Shown here in pieces: positions 9,367 to 17,644 of a DNA stretch of 60,213 bases. Each line of letters begins with the position of its first letter. The first letter of the stretch is position 1. The DNA comes from Antarctobacter heliothermus. GTDB lineage: Bacteria; Pseudomonadota; Alphaproteobacteria; Rhodobacterales; Rhodobacteraceae. The position numbers and the translations under genes are program-made. The DNA lies in NCBI RefSeq assembly GCF_900188425.1, contig NZ_FZON01000026.1, forward strand, positions 1 through 60,213. Reading direction: 5' to 3'. A model generated the notes under the pieces. The model did no database searches, was not told the origin of the DNA, and saw only the letters and a program-made list of their open reading frames with translations.

Positions 9367-10617
9367 TTACCTTTTTGTCCGGCCGTGCCAGCGCTTGCCT
9401 TCGAATTCGCCATGCGGAATGGCCACGGGCTTGTCGATATGCCGGGTGTGTTTGCCCATATTGCCGCTGGCCACAAGGCTGCCCAGCACGTCGACAATGA
9501 CCCGCGTACCCATCAGCGCGGTGATGTCCGACGTGTCATAGGGCGGTGACACCTCGACCAGTTCCATGCCGCAAATCCCCTCTGCCGCGACCTTGGACGC
9601 CAGCGCCAAGGCCTCACGCGGGAGGAACCCGCCCGGCTCCGGCCAACCGGTGCCGGGGACAAAACCACAGTCGATGCTGTCGATGTCAAACGACATGTAA
9701 ACCATGTCGACCCCGTCCCAAGCCATTTCCAGGGCCATCTCGGCGGTCTTGTCGATGCCCATCTTTTCCATGTCGCCCATGGTGATGATGTTTGTCTCGC
9801 GATCCCGCGCGACCTTGACCGCCTCACGCGGCACCTGCCATCCGCCGATACCGACCTGCACAAGGTTCTTGGCCGGAACGTTCGGCAGCAGGGTCGAGTG
9901 GAACCACGGCGTCGTGTGCATCCGCTCATCCAGATCCTTTTCCTGAATGTCGGCGTGGCGGTCGAAATGGACGATACCTATCTTTTTCGACGTACATTCC
10001 GAGATGCCGCGCACACAGGGAAAGCCGATCGAATGGTCGCCGCCGATCATCACCGGCAGAGAACCGGAGCTGAACACATGGCTGACAGCGCGGCTGATCT
10101 GATCAAAGGATTTTTCCAGATTGGCGGGAATGGTGAACACATCCCCCGCATCGCACAGTGTCATTTGTTCGCGCAGATCCACGCCCAGTTCATAGTTATA
10201 CGGCGTATACAGCGCGCTGATCTTGCGCAGCCCCTGCGGGCCAAACCGCGTGCCGGGACGGTAGGTGGTGCCGCCGTCGAAGGGGATGCCAAGGATCGTG
10301 GCGTCGTAGTCGCCGACCTCTGTCACGTCCTCGGCATAGGGTGCCTTGAGAAAGGTGTTGATGCCGGCGAAATGCGGCAGTTCGCCCCGCGCGAAGGTGG
10401 GGATGGATTTGTCCTCGATGCTGTCGGCCCCGGTCAGACCCATGCGCAGCGCCCAGCGGCGTTCTTCGTCCCAGCGGCCTTCGGGCAGATCCGCCTCGGC
10501 CTTCATCGACTTCCAGCCTTGCAGCTTGGTCAGGTCCGGGTGATGGGCGCGGCGATCCGTGCCGATCAGGTCGGCGGGATGGTGGGACCGGCGGCGGTCA
10601 GCGGGCGTGCAAAACAT
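9367..10617 (-). CDS. gdmH: Guanidine hydrolase (ureohydrolase superfamily, nickel-dependent)
   Basis: This 416-residue protein belongs to the arginase/agmatinase superfamily, with a long N-terminal extension (1-100). Metal ligands are all visible: His195 (GGDHS), Asp219/His221/Asp223 (HFDRHAD), Asp311 and Asp313 (SFDIDSID). The loop [16 protein letters not shown] with Trp325, and [10 protein letters not shown], are hallmarks I recall from cyanobacterial GdmH (Sll1077), whereas agmatinases carry GTGTPxxGG. GdmH hydrolyses guanidine to urea and ammonium. The start at 10617 has AAGGAG eight bases upstream and overlaps the ABC ATPase gene by 20 bases. Position behind a guanidine-I riboswitch and an importer supports guanidine over agmatine. 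No urease is present in the window. Confidence 0.9.
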   Translation of the reverse strand: MFCTPADRRRSHHPADLIGTDRRAHHPDLTKLQGWKSMKAEADLPEGRWDEERRWALRMGLTGADSIEDKSIPTFARGELPHFAGINTFLKAPYAEDVTEVGDYDATILGIPFDGGTTYRPGTRFGPQGLRKISALYTPYNYELGVDLREQMTLCDAGDVFTIPANLEKSFDQISRAVSHVFSSGSLPVMIGGDHSIGFPCVRGISECTSKKIGIVHFDRHADIQEKDLDERMHTTPWFHSTLLPNVPAKNLVQVGIGGWQVPREAVKVARDRETNIITMGDMEKMGIDKTAEMALEMAWDGVDMVYMSFDIDSIDCGFVPGTGWPEPGGFLPREALALASKVAAEGICGMELVEVSPPYDTSDITALMGTRVIVDVLGSLVASGNMGKHTRHIDKPVAIPHGEFEGKRWHGRTKR

Positions 10618-11368
10618 GGGTGCGCTCCTTGAGAGTCTGAAAGGGGATGCCATCGTCGCGGGCATCGAAATCATAGGTGATCGTGGCAGCATTCTTTTCC
10701 GGGTCGGTCGCGTCCCAGACCGGCTTGTCAAAGGCCCAGACGCGGTCGCCCAGCTTGAACGCCTCGCCAAGATCGTGGGTGATCATGAAGATGGTCATGC
10801 CGCTTTGGTCCCGCAGTTCCTGCAGGAAATCATGCATGACAATCTTGGTGCCCGGATCCAGCGCGCCAAAAGGTTCGTCCAGCAGCAGTATCTTTGGCTC
10901 ACCGGCCAGCGCCTGCGCAATGGCCAGCCGTTGCAGCATCCCGCCCGACAGATCGGCGGGGTATTGATCCGCCACATGCTCCAACCCGATGCGGGCCAGC
11001 GTAGCGCGGGCCTTGGCGCGTTCTTCGGCCCGGTCGGCGCGGCTCAGCCGCCCCCAGAACGACGACCGGAACGCGCGCGGCGCAATCAGGTTGTTCAGGA
11101 CCGTCTGATGCGGCAGCACCGAATAGCGTTGAAAGACAATGCCGTGGTCGCGCCCCGGCTCGCGCGCCATCGGTGCGCCGTCGATGTGGATCTCACCGCG
11201 TGTCGGTTGTTCCTGCGCCAGCAGCAGCCGCAAAAAGGTGGTCTTGCCGCAGCCCGAGGCTCCGACGATGGACACGAACTGACCCTTGGGGACGCTGACA
11301 TCGATATTTTCGATGATGGTGCGTTTTCCATAGGTCTTGGACAGGCCCTTGATGGTGACATAGCTCAT
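10598..11368 (-). CDS. ABC transporter ATP-binding protein, guanidine import operon
   Basis: This 256-residue NitT/TauT-type ATPase has Walker A GASGCGKTT, signature LSGGMLQRLAIAQAL and Walker B ILLLDEPFGALDP, followed by a switch His in MITHDLGEA. The start MSYVTIKGLSKTYG at 11368 overlaps the permease stop by four bases (ATGA), and its 3' end overlaps gdmH. The protein would energise uptake by the permease and binding protein encoded just upstream. Guanidine as substrate is inferred from the riboswitch and gdmH. Confidence 0.88.
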   Translation of the reverse strand: MSYVTIKGLSKTYGKRTIIENIDVSVPKGQFVSIVGASGCGKTTFLRLLLAQEQPTRGEIHIDGAPMAREPGRDHGIVFQRYSVLPHQTVLNNLIAPRAFRSSFWGRLSRADRAEERAKARATLARIGLEHVADQYPADLSGGMLQRLAIAQALAGEPKILLLDEPFGALDPGTKIVMHDFLQELRDQSGMTIFMITHDLGEAFKLGDRVWAFDKPVWDATDPEKNAATITYDFDARDDGIPFQTLKERTHVLHAR

Positions 11369-12177
11369 AGCGCCTCTCCATCCCAAGGGAAGGCACGTCT
11401 GGACAGCAACCGCAGCGCCAGATCCAGCAAGAAGGCCAGCAGTGTGATCCAGACGACGTAGGTCAGGATCACGTCCATCGCCAAATATCGCCGCACCAGA
11501 AAGATGCGGTAGCCCAGCCCCTGATCCGAGGCGATGGCCTCCGCAGCAATCAGGAACAACCACGCGGGCCCCAGCGACAGCCGCACCGCCGCAATCAGGC
11601 GGGGCAGCACCTGCGGCAGGACCACATGCAGCGCGATGGCAGTGGAACTGGCCCCAAGTGTCTGTGCCTTGACGAATTGTTCGCTGGGCAGGTCAATCAC
11701 CCGCTGCGACATGTCGCGGATCAGGAAGGGCGTGATGCCAATGACAATCAGCGCCACCTTGGACACCTCACCCAGCCCCAGCAGGATAAACAGGACCGGC
11801 AGGATCGCCAACGGTGGCACCATCGAGACCACGGACACAAAGGGCGCAAAGCTCTTGCGCAAGTAGGGCAACATGCCAATGCCGATCCCGGTGATCAATG
11901 CCGTGGTTGCGGCGATCAGCACCCCCAGCGCCAGACGGCGCAGGCTGGCGAAGGTGTCGTTCCAGAACAGGATCTCGCCGGAGCGGCGGTCAGGTTCGGT
12001 CAGCAACCGTTCGGCGGTGGCAAGGATCGTCGTGGGCGCGGGCAACAGCTTGTCCTGCGGGTTCACCGCCAACCGCATGTCCGATCCGATCATATAGACA
12101 AGCAGTACCGCCAGAAAGGGCAGTGTGGCGAGCACCGTCGCCAACAGGGCACCCGGTTTTCGATTGATCCAGCGCAT
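11365..12177 (-). CDS. ABC transporter permease, guanidine import operon
   Basis: The 270-residue integral membrane protein has about six hydrophobic segments and the cytoplasmic EAA-type loop (KAQTLGASSTAIALHVVLPQ) of BPD_transp_1 permeases in the NitT/TauT/Ssu class. It starts MRWINRKPGALL and ends in an ATGA overlap with the ATPase. It follows the substrate-binding protein after a 96-base gap that contains a strong hairpin. The cognate ligand is inferred as guanidine. Confidence 0.88.
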   Translation of the reverse strand: MRWINRKPGALLATVLATLPFLAVLLVYMIGSDMRLAVNPQDKLLPAPTTILATAERLLTEPDRRSGEILFWNDTFASLRRLALGVLIAATTALITGIGIGMLPYLRKSFAPFVSVVSMVPPLAILPVLFILLGLGEVSKVALIVIGITPFLIRDMSQRVIDLPSEQFVKAQTLGASSTAIALHVVLPQVLPRLIAAVRLSLGPAWLFLIAAEAIASDQGLGYRIFLVRRYLAMDVILTYVVWITLLAFLLDLALRLLSRRAFPWDGEAL

Positions 12178-12239
12178 GGCGATCCTCGGCGGGCAGAGGC
12201 CCCGGATCAGGTCCGGGACACAAGTCGTCGTGGCAATAT

Positions 12240-12265
12240 GCGGCCCGCCTATGTCAGCGGGCCGC
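12240..12265 (-). terminator. Intra-operon hairpin after the binding-protein gene
   Basis: A perfect 9-bp stem GCGGCCCGC / GCGGGCCGC with the 8-base loop CTATGTCA lies nine bases past the stop of the binding-protein gene. No T-run follows, so it is more likely an mRNA-stabilising or attenuating hairpin, a common way to express more binding protein than permease. Confidence 0.65.
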
Positions 12266-12273
12266 GCGGAGGT

Positions 12274-13332
12274 TTACAACGCGCCGTCGGCCGCCATCTG
12301 CATGTAGGTGGTATCAAAGCGGAACCTGACGTTCGCCGGGTCGCCGGTGGTGGTGCCATCCGGGTAAGAGACTCCGACGAAATCCGCGCTTGGCGCGCCC
12401 TCACCCAGAATGCCTTTGTCGAACAGGAATTCGGCCACGTTGACCATGGTCGTGGGCAGCTCGGCCCCCATGGTGAACGTCACCGCGTCAGCCGGATCAA
12501 AGAACATCTCTGTCGAGTCCAATTGCGCCTTGTAGCCCGCCAGATCGGTGCCAGAGGCCTCTGCCATGGCGGTCAGGACCGCCTCATCGCCAGCGGCCAT
12601 CAGGCCCATGACCTCATACCAAGCTCCGGCCATGGCCTTGCCGAAATCGGGATTGGCGGCCAGCGTGTCGGTGTTGACCACCATCAGGTCGATGATCTCG
12701 CCGGGGATGTCGGAACTGTCGAACAGTTTCTTGGCGTTGGGCTCTTCGAGGATGGTCGAGACCAGCGGGTTCCATGTCACCACCGCCTCGACATCCGCTG
12801 TGGTAAAGGCGGCGATCATGTCCGCGTCCGAGGTGTTCAGCACCCCACCCAGATCGCGTTCCTGCAGGCCGACGCTGTCCAGCGCCCGCGCCAGCAGATA
12901 GTGCGAGACCGACAGTTCCACCAGGTTCACCGGCTTGCCCGCCAGATCCGCCAGGTCTCCGTCGCCCTTGACGATCACCGCGTCATTGCCGTTGGAAAAA
13001 TCGCCGACGATCAGCGCCGTGGTGTCCACGCCGCCGCCCGCCGGGATCGACAGGGTGTCCATGTTGGTGGCCGACACACCGTCAAAGGCCCGGGCCGTGT
13101 ACTGGTTGATCGACTCGACGTAATCGTTGATCTGCACGATCTCGACGGTGATGCCGTATTTCTCGGCCCACTTGTCCATGATCCCGGACTCGTCCAGATA
13201 TCCCCAGGGCATCCAGCCCACATAAATCGACCATGCGACCCGAAAGTCGGATTTTTCCTGAGCCGTGGCGGGTGTGGCCGCCGCCAGCGCCAGTGCCGCG
13301 CAGGTGGCCACAAAATGGCGTCTTGCAAACAT
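12274..13332 (-). CDS. ABC transporter substrate-binding protein, guanidine/urea-carboxylase-region type
   Basis: This 352-residue protein has a Sec signal (MFARRHFVATCAALALAAA..ATA) with cleavage expected near residue 24. The mature part resembles NitT/TauT-like binding proteins that databases often call putative urea transporter components found beside urea (now guanidine) carboxylases. Conserved pieces include FRVAWSIYVGWMPWGYLDESG near the mature N-terminus. The start at 13332 has GAGGGG upstream. It is the first gene behind the guanidine-I riboswitch at 13423-13530, so guanidine is the likely ligand. It acts in the periplasm. Confidence 0.87.
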   Translation of the reverse strand: MFARRHFVATCAALALAAATPATAQEKSDFRVAWSIYVGWMPWGYLDESGIMDKWAEKYGITVEIVQINDYVESINQYTARAFDGVSATNMDTLSIPAGGGVDTTALIVGDFSNGNDAVIVKGDGDLADLAGKPVNLVELSVSHYLLARALDSVGLQERDLGGVLNTSDADMIAAFTTADVEAVVTWNPLVSTILEEPNAKKLFDSSDIPGEIIDLMVVNTDTLAANPDFGKAMAGAWYEVMGLMAAGDEAVLTAMAEASGTDLAGYKAQLDSTEMFFDPADAVTFTMGAELPTTMVNVAEFLFDKGILGEGAPSADFVGVSYPDGTTTGDPANVRFRFDTTYMQMAADGAL

Positions 13333-13422
13333 GGGTGTCCCCTCATGCAACGTCCCGCCTTTGATTGCTGATCGAGGCACCGAGGCGGAACTTGAGAGAT
13401 CGGTGAAACCTCAACGCGCAGT

Positions 13423-13530
13423 GCTCTCCCGGGATTTTGCCCCGCCGTGTACCGGCAGGGAATTTGCCCCGTCGGTGGCATCTCTTGGACCAGACCCTCT
13501 GGGAGGAGAGACGAGGCGGAACCCTAGATA
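13423..13530 (-). promoter_or_regulatory. Guanidine-I riboswitch (ykkC class)
   Basis: Read on the minus strand, three conserved blocks of the ykkC/guanidine-I aptamer occur in order and spacing. CTAGGGTTCCG is at 13517-13527, CTGGTCCAAGAG at 13482-13493, and ACACGGCGGGG followed by CAAAATCCCGGGAGA at 13425-13450. These match the family consensus as I recall it (AGGGUUCCG, CUGGUCCGAGAG, ACGG-GGGAUAAAAGCCCGGGAGA). The aptamer ends about 90 bases before the binding-protein start at 13332. No intrinsic terminator with a T-run is evident in between, so control may be at translation or by another platform. It should switch on the importer and gdmH when guanidine is bound. Confidence 0.9.
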
Positions 13531-13698
13531 CCCTGCTGACCCCAGCATCGGGGGTGGGGCCGAGTTGTCACGCGGGTTGCATCAAACGCAGGCGGCGCAA
13601 TCCAGTATTGCCCAAATAACAGGCTCAATTTTTGTCCAATGGTGTGAAATGCGGCAGCGGGCATTGCGTACGACCTGCCGCGGGACAAAACTCGCCGC

Positions 13699-14481
13699 AT
13701 GACATATCCCATCGCCTCGCCGTGGTACGGCACCCAGCAGATCGACAACCGCATCTGGTGCCTGACGGAACCGCATGTGCATCCGATCTTTTCCGCCAAC
13801 ATCTTTCTTGTGCTCGGATCGGACGCCGACATGGTTGTCGACAGCGGCATGGGCGTGGCCCCCTTGCTGCCCGTGGTGGACTCGCTGCGCCCCGACCCGG
13901 ACAAGCCGCTGATCCTGTTCACCACCCATTGTCACGTCGACCACATCGGCGCGGCGCATGAGTTCGATACCCGGCTGGTGCATCCGCTGGAGGCAGATGA
14001 TCTGGCGAGCCCCACGCCCTACAGCCTGAACACCGCCGGCATCTCGGATGCGTTTCGCAAACTGTTTCTGGACGCGGGCTATGCGCCGCTTTGGCCGGAC
14101 CTGATCGACGCCCTACCCTACGCTGGCTATGACCTCGCCGCCTACACGCTCAAACCCGCCCCCGCGACGCGCATGGTAGAGGAGGGTGCCATAGTGGACC
14201 TGGGAGACTGGCAGGCCGAGGTCCTGCATCTGCCGGGCCATTCGCCCGGACAGGTTGGGCTGTGGCATGCAGACAGCGGCACGCTGTTCGGGGCCGATGC
14301 CATCTACGACGGGCCGCTGATCTATGACGGGCCGGGCATGGATGTTGCCGCCTATGCCGCTACGCTCCGCCGGATCAAGGCGCTGCCGGTGCAACGTGTG
14401 CTGGGCGGGCATGACCCGGTCTTTGGCCGTGCCCGCTGTCATCAGATCGTGGACCATTACCTGGCGCTCTGGCAGGCGTGA
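13699..14481 (+). CDS. Metallo-beta-lactamase-fold hydrolase
   Basis: The 260-residue protein has the MBL metal motif THCHVDHIG (HxHxDH) near residue 75, with later HLPGHSPG and a C-terminal GGHDPVFG histidine, as in glyoxalase II-like and lactonase-like hydrolases. It is divergent from the guanidine riboswitch operon and convergent with the operon ending at 14494. No signal peptide is visible. The 5' region back to 13531 holds the two promoters. Substrate cannot be told from sequence. Confidence 0.85.
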   Translation: MTYPIASPWYGTQQIDNRIWCLTEPHVHPIFSANIFLVLGSDADMVVDSGMGVAPLLPVVDSLRPDPDKPLILFTTHCHVDHIGAAHEFDTRLVHPLEADDLASPTPYSLNTAGISDAFRKLFLDAGYAPLWPDLIDALPYAGYDLAAYTLKPAPATRMVEEGAIVDLGDWQAEVLHLPGHSPGQVGLWHADSGTLFGADAIYDGPLIYDGPGMDVAAYAATLRRIKALPVQRVLGGHDPVFGRARCHQIVDHYLALWQA

Positions 14482-14493
14482 AACTGGCGCGGC

Positions 14494-15246
14494 TCAGGCC
14501 GCGTCGATCCGTTCCTGCGCCGGTTGTGTCAATGACACCTCGCGGCATTGGCCCAGAAAATCCACCGCGTGCCAGATCAGCGCGCCATCGCCCGTGCAAC
14601 TGAGCACCGGCTGTCCTTCGAGCAGCGGGTTGGTGCACAATTCGGCCAGACCGTAGGCGCCGTCCCAGCGCCCGAAGGCAAAGACATGCCGCAATTGTTC
14701 CTGCAAGGCCCATGTCCTCTGCCCAGCCTCCAGCGCCGCGATGGTATTGCGCGAGTTCTCTGCATCAGGCTGCCCGACGCCAAACACGAACCGCTGGCCG
14801 ATGGACACGATGAAGGCATGGGCAGACCCCGCCATCAAGTGCATCGCGCTAGCCGGGTGATCCGCCCGCCGGTTCCACAGTTCGGCATAGTCGCCGTAGA
14901 CCCCGGTCTCCATCATCTGGTCCGACCCGTTGAGTTCAAGCAGGCCGCTGTCCTCCGCCTCTGGTCGGCCGTGCCAATTGATCTCTCGGTGCCAGGTACA
15001 GACGTCGTCGCGCAAGGCCACAACACCGGCAAAGCCCTCGGCCCGCAACAGCGCCATCAGCGCAGCGTCAGGCAGATCCGCCAGAGCAGAGGCCCCGCGC
15101 ACGTCCGGCCGGTTGGGCGGAATCCGGATATCGGCGTAGAGCGATCCGCATTGCATCCAGTGCACGTTTGTCTCGCAGTCATTGAACGACGGCGATTTGA
15201 GCCAGGCGCGATGCCAATGTCCCTGAATATCCCCGGATGTGATCAT
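14494..15246 (-). CDS. Conserved protein of unknown function in ABC-importer operon
   Basis: I do not recognise this 250-residue family with confidence. Visible features are an N-terminal GHWHRAWLKSP, a VHWMQCGSLYADIRIP strand, CTWHREINWHG and a late VFAFGRWDGAYGL. It is rich in Trp/His pairs and predicted beta strands, which would suit a lipocalin- or nitrobindin-like barrel; that is a guess. There is no signal peptide. The start overlaps the stop of the isochorismatase-like gene by four bases, so it is translationally coupled to that enzyme and probably serves the same pathway. Confidence 0.7.
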   Translation of the reverse strand: MITSGDIQGHWHRAWLKSPSFNDCETNVHWMQCGSLYADIRIPPNRPDVRGASALADLPDAALMALLRAEGFAGVVALRDDVCTWHREINWHGRPEAEDSGLLELNGSDQMMETGVYGDYAELWNRRADHPASAMHLMAGSAHAFIVSIGQRFVFGVGQPDAENSRNTIAALEAGQRTWALQEQLRHVFAFGRWDGAYGLAELCTNPLLEGQPVLSCTGDGALIWHAVDFLGQCREVSLTQPAQERIDAA

Positions 15247-15857
15247 TCTGCTGCCATTTGGCGATTGCCCATCGCGCCGATGATCTCATCCGCGCTCAGA
15301 ACCGCCCCTTCCTGAAGGTATTCCATCGCGTTCAACGACGCCTGATGCGCCTGCGGCGAGGTGCCGCCAACGCAATCCGCCACCACGCGACAATAGTAGT
15401 CGCTCTGATGCCCGTCGGCGAAACTGTAGTGGACGCAGACATCCGTCATGCCGCCGACAAAGATCAGCGTTTCCGCCTTCAACCCACGCAGGAGGATCTC
15501 CATCTCGGTTCCAAAAAAGCACGAGTAGCGCCGCTTGGGCACATGGTAGTCGCCGGGCTTGTACCCCATCTCCTCAAAGGCAACCGGCGTGCCCGGATCA
15601 CCCTCCATGCAATGGATATCCTCGGAACCATCCAGTTCACGGCCATAGTCGATCCTGTCACGACGGTGGATTTCCTGGACAAACACGACCGGAATGCCAT
15701 TGGCATGCGCTGCATCCACAACGCCGCGTGCGCGCATCATGTTCTCGGCATAGCCTGGCATGTGCGGGATGCCGCCTTCGGACTTCAAGAAAGCGGATTT
15801 CTGGATGTCGATAACCAGAAGAACTGTGTTGCCGACAAGAGTGGGTTGGCGGGCCAT
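15243..15857 (-). CDS. Isochorismatase-family cysteine hydrolase
   Basis: The 204-residue protein has the expected catalytic triad: Asp17 in LLVIDIQK, Lys108 in HVPKRRYS and Cys141 in GGMTDVCVHY with the usual preceding cis-peptide region. Members include nicotinamidase, N-carbamoylsarcosine amidase and ureidoacrylate amidohydrolase; most cleave C-N bonds. The start at 15857 has GGAGG upstream. It lies at the end of a polyamine-type ABC operon, so hydrolysis of an imported amide or carbamoyl compound is inferred. Exact substrate is unknown. Confidence 0.85.
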   Translation of the reverse strand: MARQPTLVGNTVLLVIDIQKSAFLKSEGGIPHMPGYAENMMRARGVVDAAHANGIPVVFVQEIHRRDRIDYGRELDGSEDIHCMEGDPGTPVAFEEMGYKPGDYHVPKRRYSCFFGTEMEILLRGLKAETLIFVGGMTDVCVHYSFADGHQSDYYCRVVADCVGGTSPQAHQASLNAMEYLQEGAVLSADEIIGAMGNRQMAAE

Positions 15858-15869
15858 GATGCGCCTCCT

Positions 15870-16667
15870 TCAGCTGTTGGATTGATCCGCGCCCATCAGG
15901 CGCGGCAGGTCGCCCCAGCGGGCAACGGCGGAAAAGACAAGCACGGACACGGCGATAAAGGTGATCGCCGCCACCGCCATCGTTGGCGTGTAGCCGTTCC
16001 TCAGAGAGTTGAAGATTTGCAGGGTCACGGTCGCGTAGCCGGAGGCCGAGACAAAGAACATCACGATGAATTCGTTGAACGACAGCACCAGCACGAAAAA
16101 GAACCCAGAGATCGTGTAGGGGATCGTCTGCGGCAGGATCACGGTGCGGAAGGTGACGGATTCCGTTGCACCCATTGTGGCCGCCGCGTCCAGATGCGCG
16201 CGGTCGATGCTTTGCAACCCGATAGAGATCGTCACCATCGGCAGCGCCATCAGCAAGACCGCATGGCTGACCACCCCGGCCCAGAGCGCGCCAAGCCCGC
16301 CAAGAAAGCTCCAGAAAAAGCCAAGCCCGACGCCAAAGACAATCGGCGGCACGGCAAAGGGCATCGACCCCAGCGCCGCCAGCGTGCGGGACAGTTTCGA
16401 TCCCGTCGACCACAGCAGATAGGCCAGCGGCCAGGCCAGCAGAACCGCAAGACTGGCCGCGCCGACAGCGACAATCACCGAATTGCCCAGCGCCTGCGTC
16501 CAGACGGGTTCAGAGACAAAGAACTCGCCAAACCGGGCCAGCGTCGGGTCGCGCGGGGGGAAAAACATGCTGCGCCCACCGTTCAGTGCCGCGCCACAGA
16601 CCACCGCAATGGGCAGCGCCAGCAACAGCGCGCAAAACGCCATGTAAAGAGATCCGACAACCCGCAT
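15870..16667 (-). CDS. ABC transporter permease (PotC-like)
   Basis: The 265-residue permease begins MRVVGSLYMAFCALLL at 16667, where its ATG shares one base with the stop of the preceding permease gene (TGATG). It has about six membrane spans and an EAA loop of the form DAAATMGATESVTFRTVILP. It resembles PotC, the second permease of spermidine/putrescine-type importers. It pairs with the 16667-17644 permease. Substrate is undetermined. Confidence 0.86.
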   Translation of the reverse strand: MRVVGSLYMAFCALLLALPIAVVCGAALNGGRSMFFPPRDPTLARFGEFFVSEPVWTQALGNSVIVAVGAASLAVLLAWPLAYLLWSTGSKLSRTLAALGSMPFAVPPIVFGVGLGFFWSFLGGLGALWAGVVSHAVLLMALPMVTISIGLQSIDRAHLDAAATMGATESVTFRTVILPQTIPYTISGFFFVLVLSFNEFIVMFFVSASGYATVTLQIFNSLRNGYTPTMAVAAITFIAVSVLVFSAVARWGDLPRLMGADQSNS

Positions 16668-17644
16668 CAGCGCGCCTCTGCCCATGTGTTGATCCGGTGC
16701 CCAAGCGCCAGACAGACCCCGGCGGACATCAGCAGGATCACCGCCTGCGCGGCCCCGAAGGGCGCGTTCAGATTGGCGCCGCGGATGTTGGAATAGATCG
16801 CCACGGCAGTCGAATGCTGCGCCGGTGCGGCAAAGACGGTGACGGCAACGTAAGTGCCCAGCAAGAACACGAACAGCAGCAATGTTGTGCCAAACAGCGG
16901 CAGGCGGATCGCGGGCAGGATCACGGTGCGGGCCACGCACCACCCCCCTGCCCCCATGGTCCGCGCCGCCTCGGACTGTGAGCGGTCAAGCCGCGACAGC
17001 GCCGGATACAGCAAGATCACCGCATAGGGCCAGACGAGGTAGCTCATGGTCAGGATGGTGGCGAATTGCGAGGTCTTGAACTTGACGTTGCGCGGGCTTG
17101 CCAGCCCCCAGTCACGCAGCACCTGAAACCAGCCTGTGTCCTTCAGCCATTGGGTCAGGCCGGTGGATTTGAACAGTGCCGGCAGACCGGAGTTGTTGGA
17201 CAACAAGATGTCCCAACCCATGACGATAAACACCTCTGACAGCGACAGCGACGACAGGATGAACACCAGCCACGCCGCCTGCGCACGGCGCGACAGCCGG
17301 GACAGCAGCAACGTGAACGGCAGCGCCGTCAGCACCGCCAACAAGGAGGCGATAACCGCATACCAGAACGAAAAGCCAAGCTGTTGCAGGTAAAGAAAAG
17401 TCACATCATCGGGCCAGAGTGCGCCGACGAAGAACCTTTGGTAGTTGGCCAAGGTAAAATCCCAGACCCAGGCGGCCCCTTCGATCTTTCGGCCAAAGCT
17501 GATGACGAAGACCAGCAGGAACGGCACGACGCATAGCGTCACGATCACCGCCGTCAGCGCCCAGCTCAGCAGCCGCACGGCCGAGAGCGGTTTGGCTGCG
17601 CGCGCCGTTTCAGGCCCCGTTTCGATATGTTCGGCGACCGTCAT
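16667..17644 (-). CDS. ABC transporter permease (PotB-like)
   Basis: The 325-residue permease has an N-terminal cytoplasmic stretch, about six membrane spans and the EAA loop SEAARTMGAGGWCVARTVILP. It matches PotB-type permeases. It overlaps the ATPase gene upstream by four bases and the PotC-like gene downstream by one base, so the three are a tightly coupled unit. An unusually long periplasmic loop follows the third span (LFKSTGLTQWLKDTGW region). Confidence 0.86.
   Translation of the reverse strand: MTVAEHIETGPETARAAKPLSAVRLLSWALTAVIVTLCVVPFLLVFVISFGRKIEGAAWVWDFTLANYQRFFVGALWPDDVTFLYLQQLGFSFWYAVIASLLAVLTALPFTLLLSRLSRRAQAAWLVFILSSLSLSEVFIVMGWDILLSNNSGLPALFKSTGLTQWLKDTGWFQVLRDWGLASPRNVKFKTSQFATILTMSYLVWPYAVILLYPALSRLDRSQSEAARTMGAGGWCVARTVILPAIRLPLFGTTLLLFVFLLGTYVAVTVFAAPAQHSTAVAIYSNIRGANLNAPFGAAQAVILLMSAGVCLALGHRINTWAEAR

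Noticed and set aside
9367-10617. Calling the ureohydrolase an agmatinase (speB) for polyamine synthesis
   Set aside because: The Trp-containing GTGWPEPGG loop, HFDRHAD, long N-terminus, guanidine riboswitch and importer context point to guanidine; no arginine decarboxylase is nearby.
11626-13371. A 581-codon plus-strand frame across the guanidine permease and binding-protein genes
   Set aside because: Gln/Arg/His-rich antisense translation, no homology, and opposite to well-supported genes.
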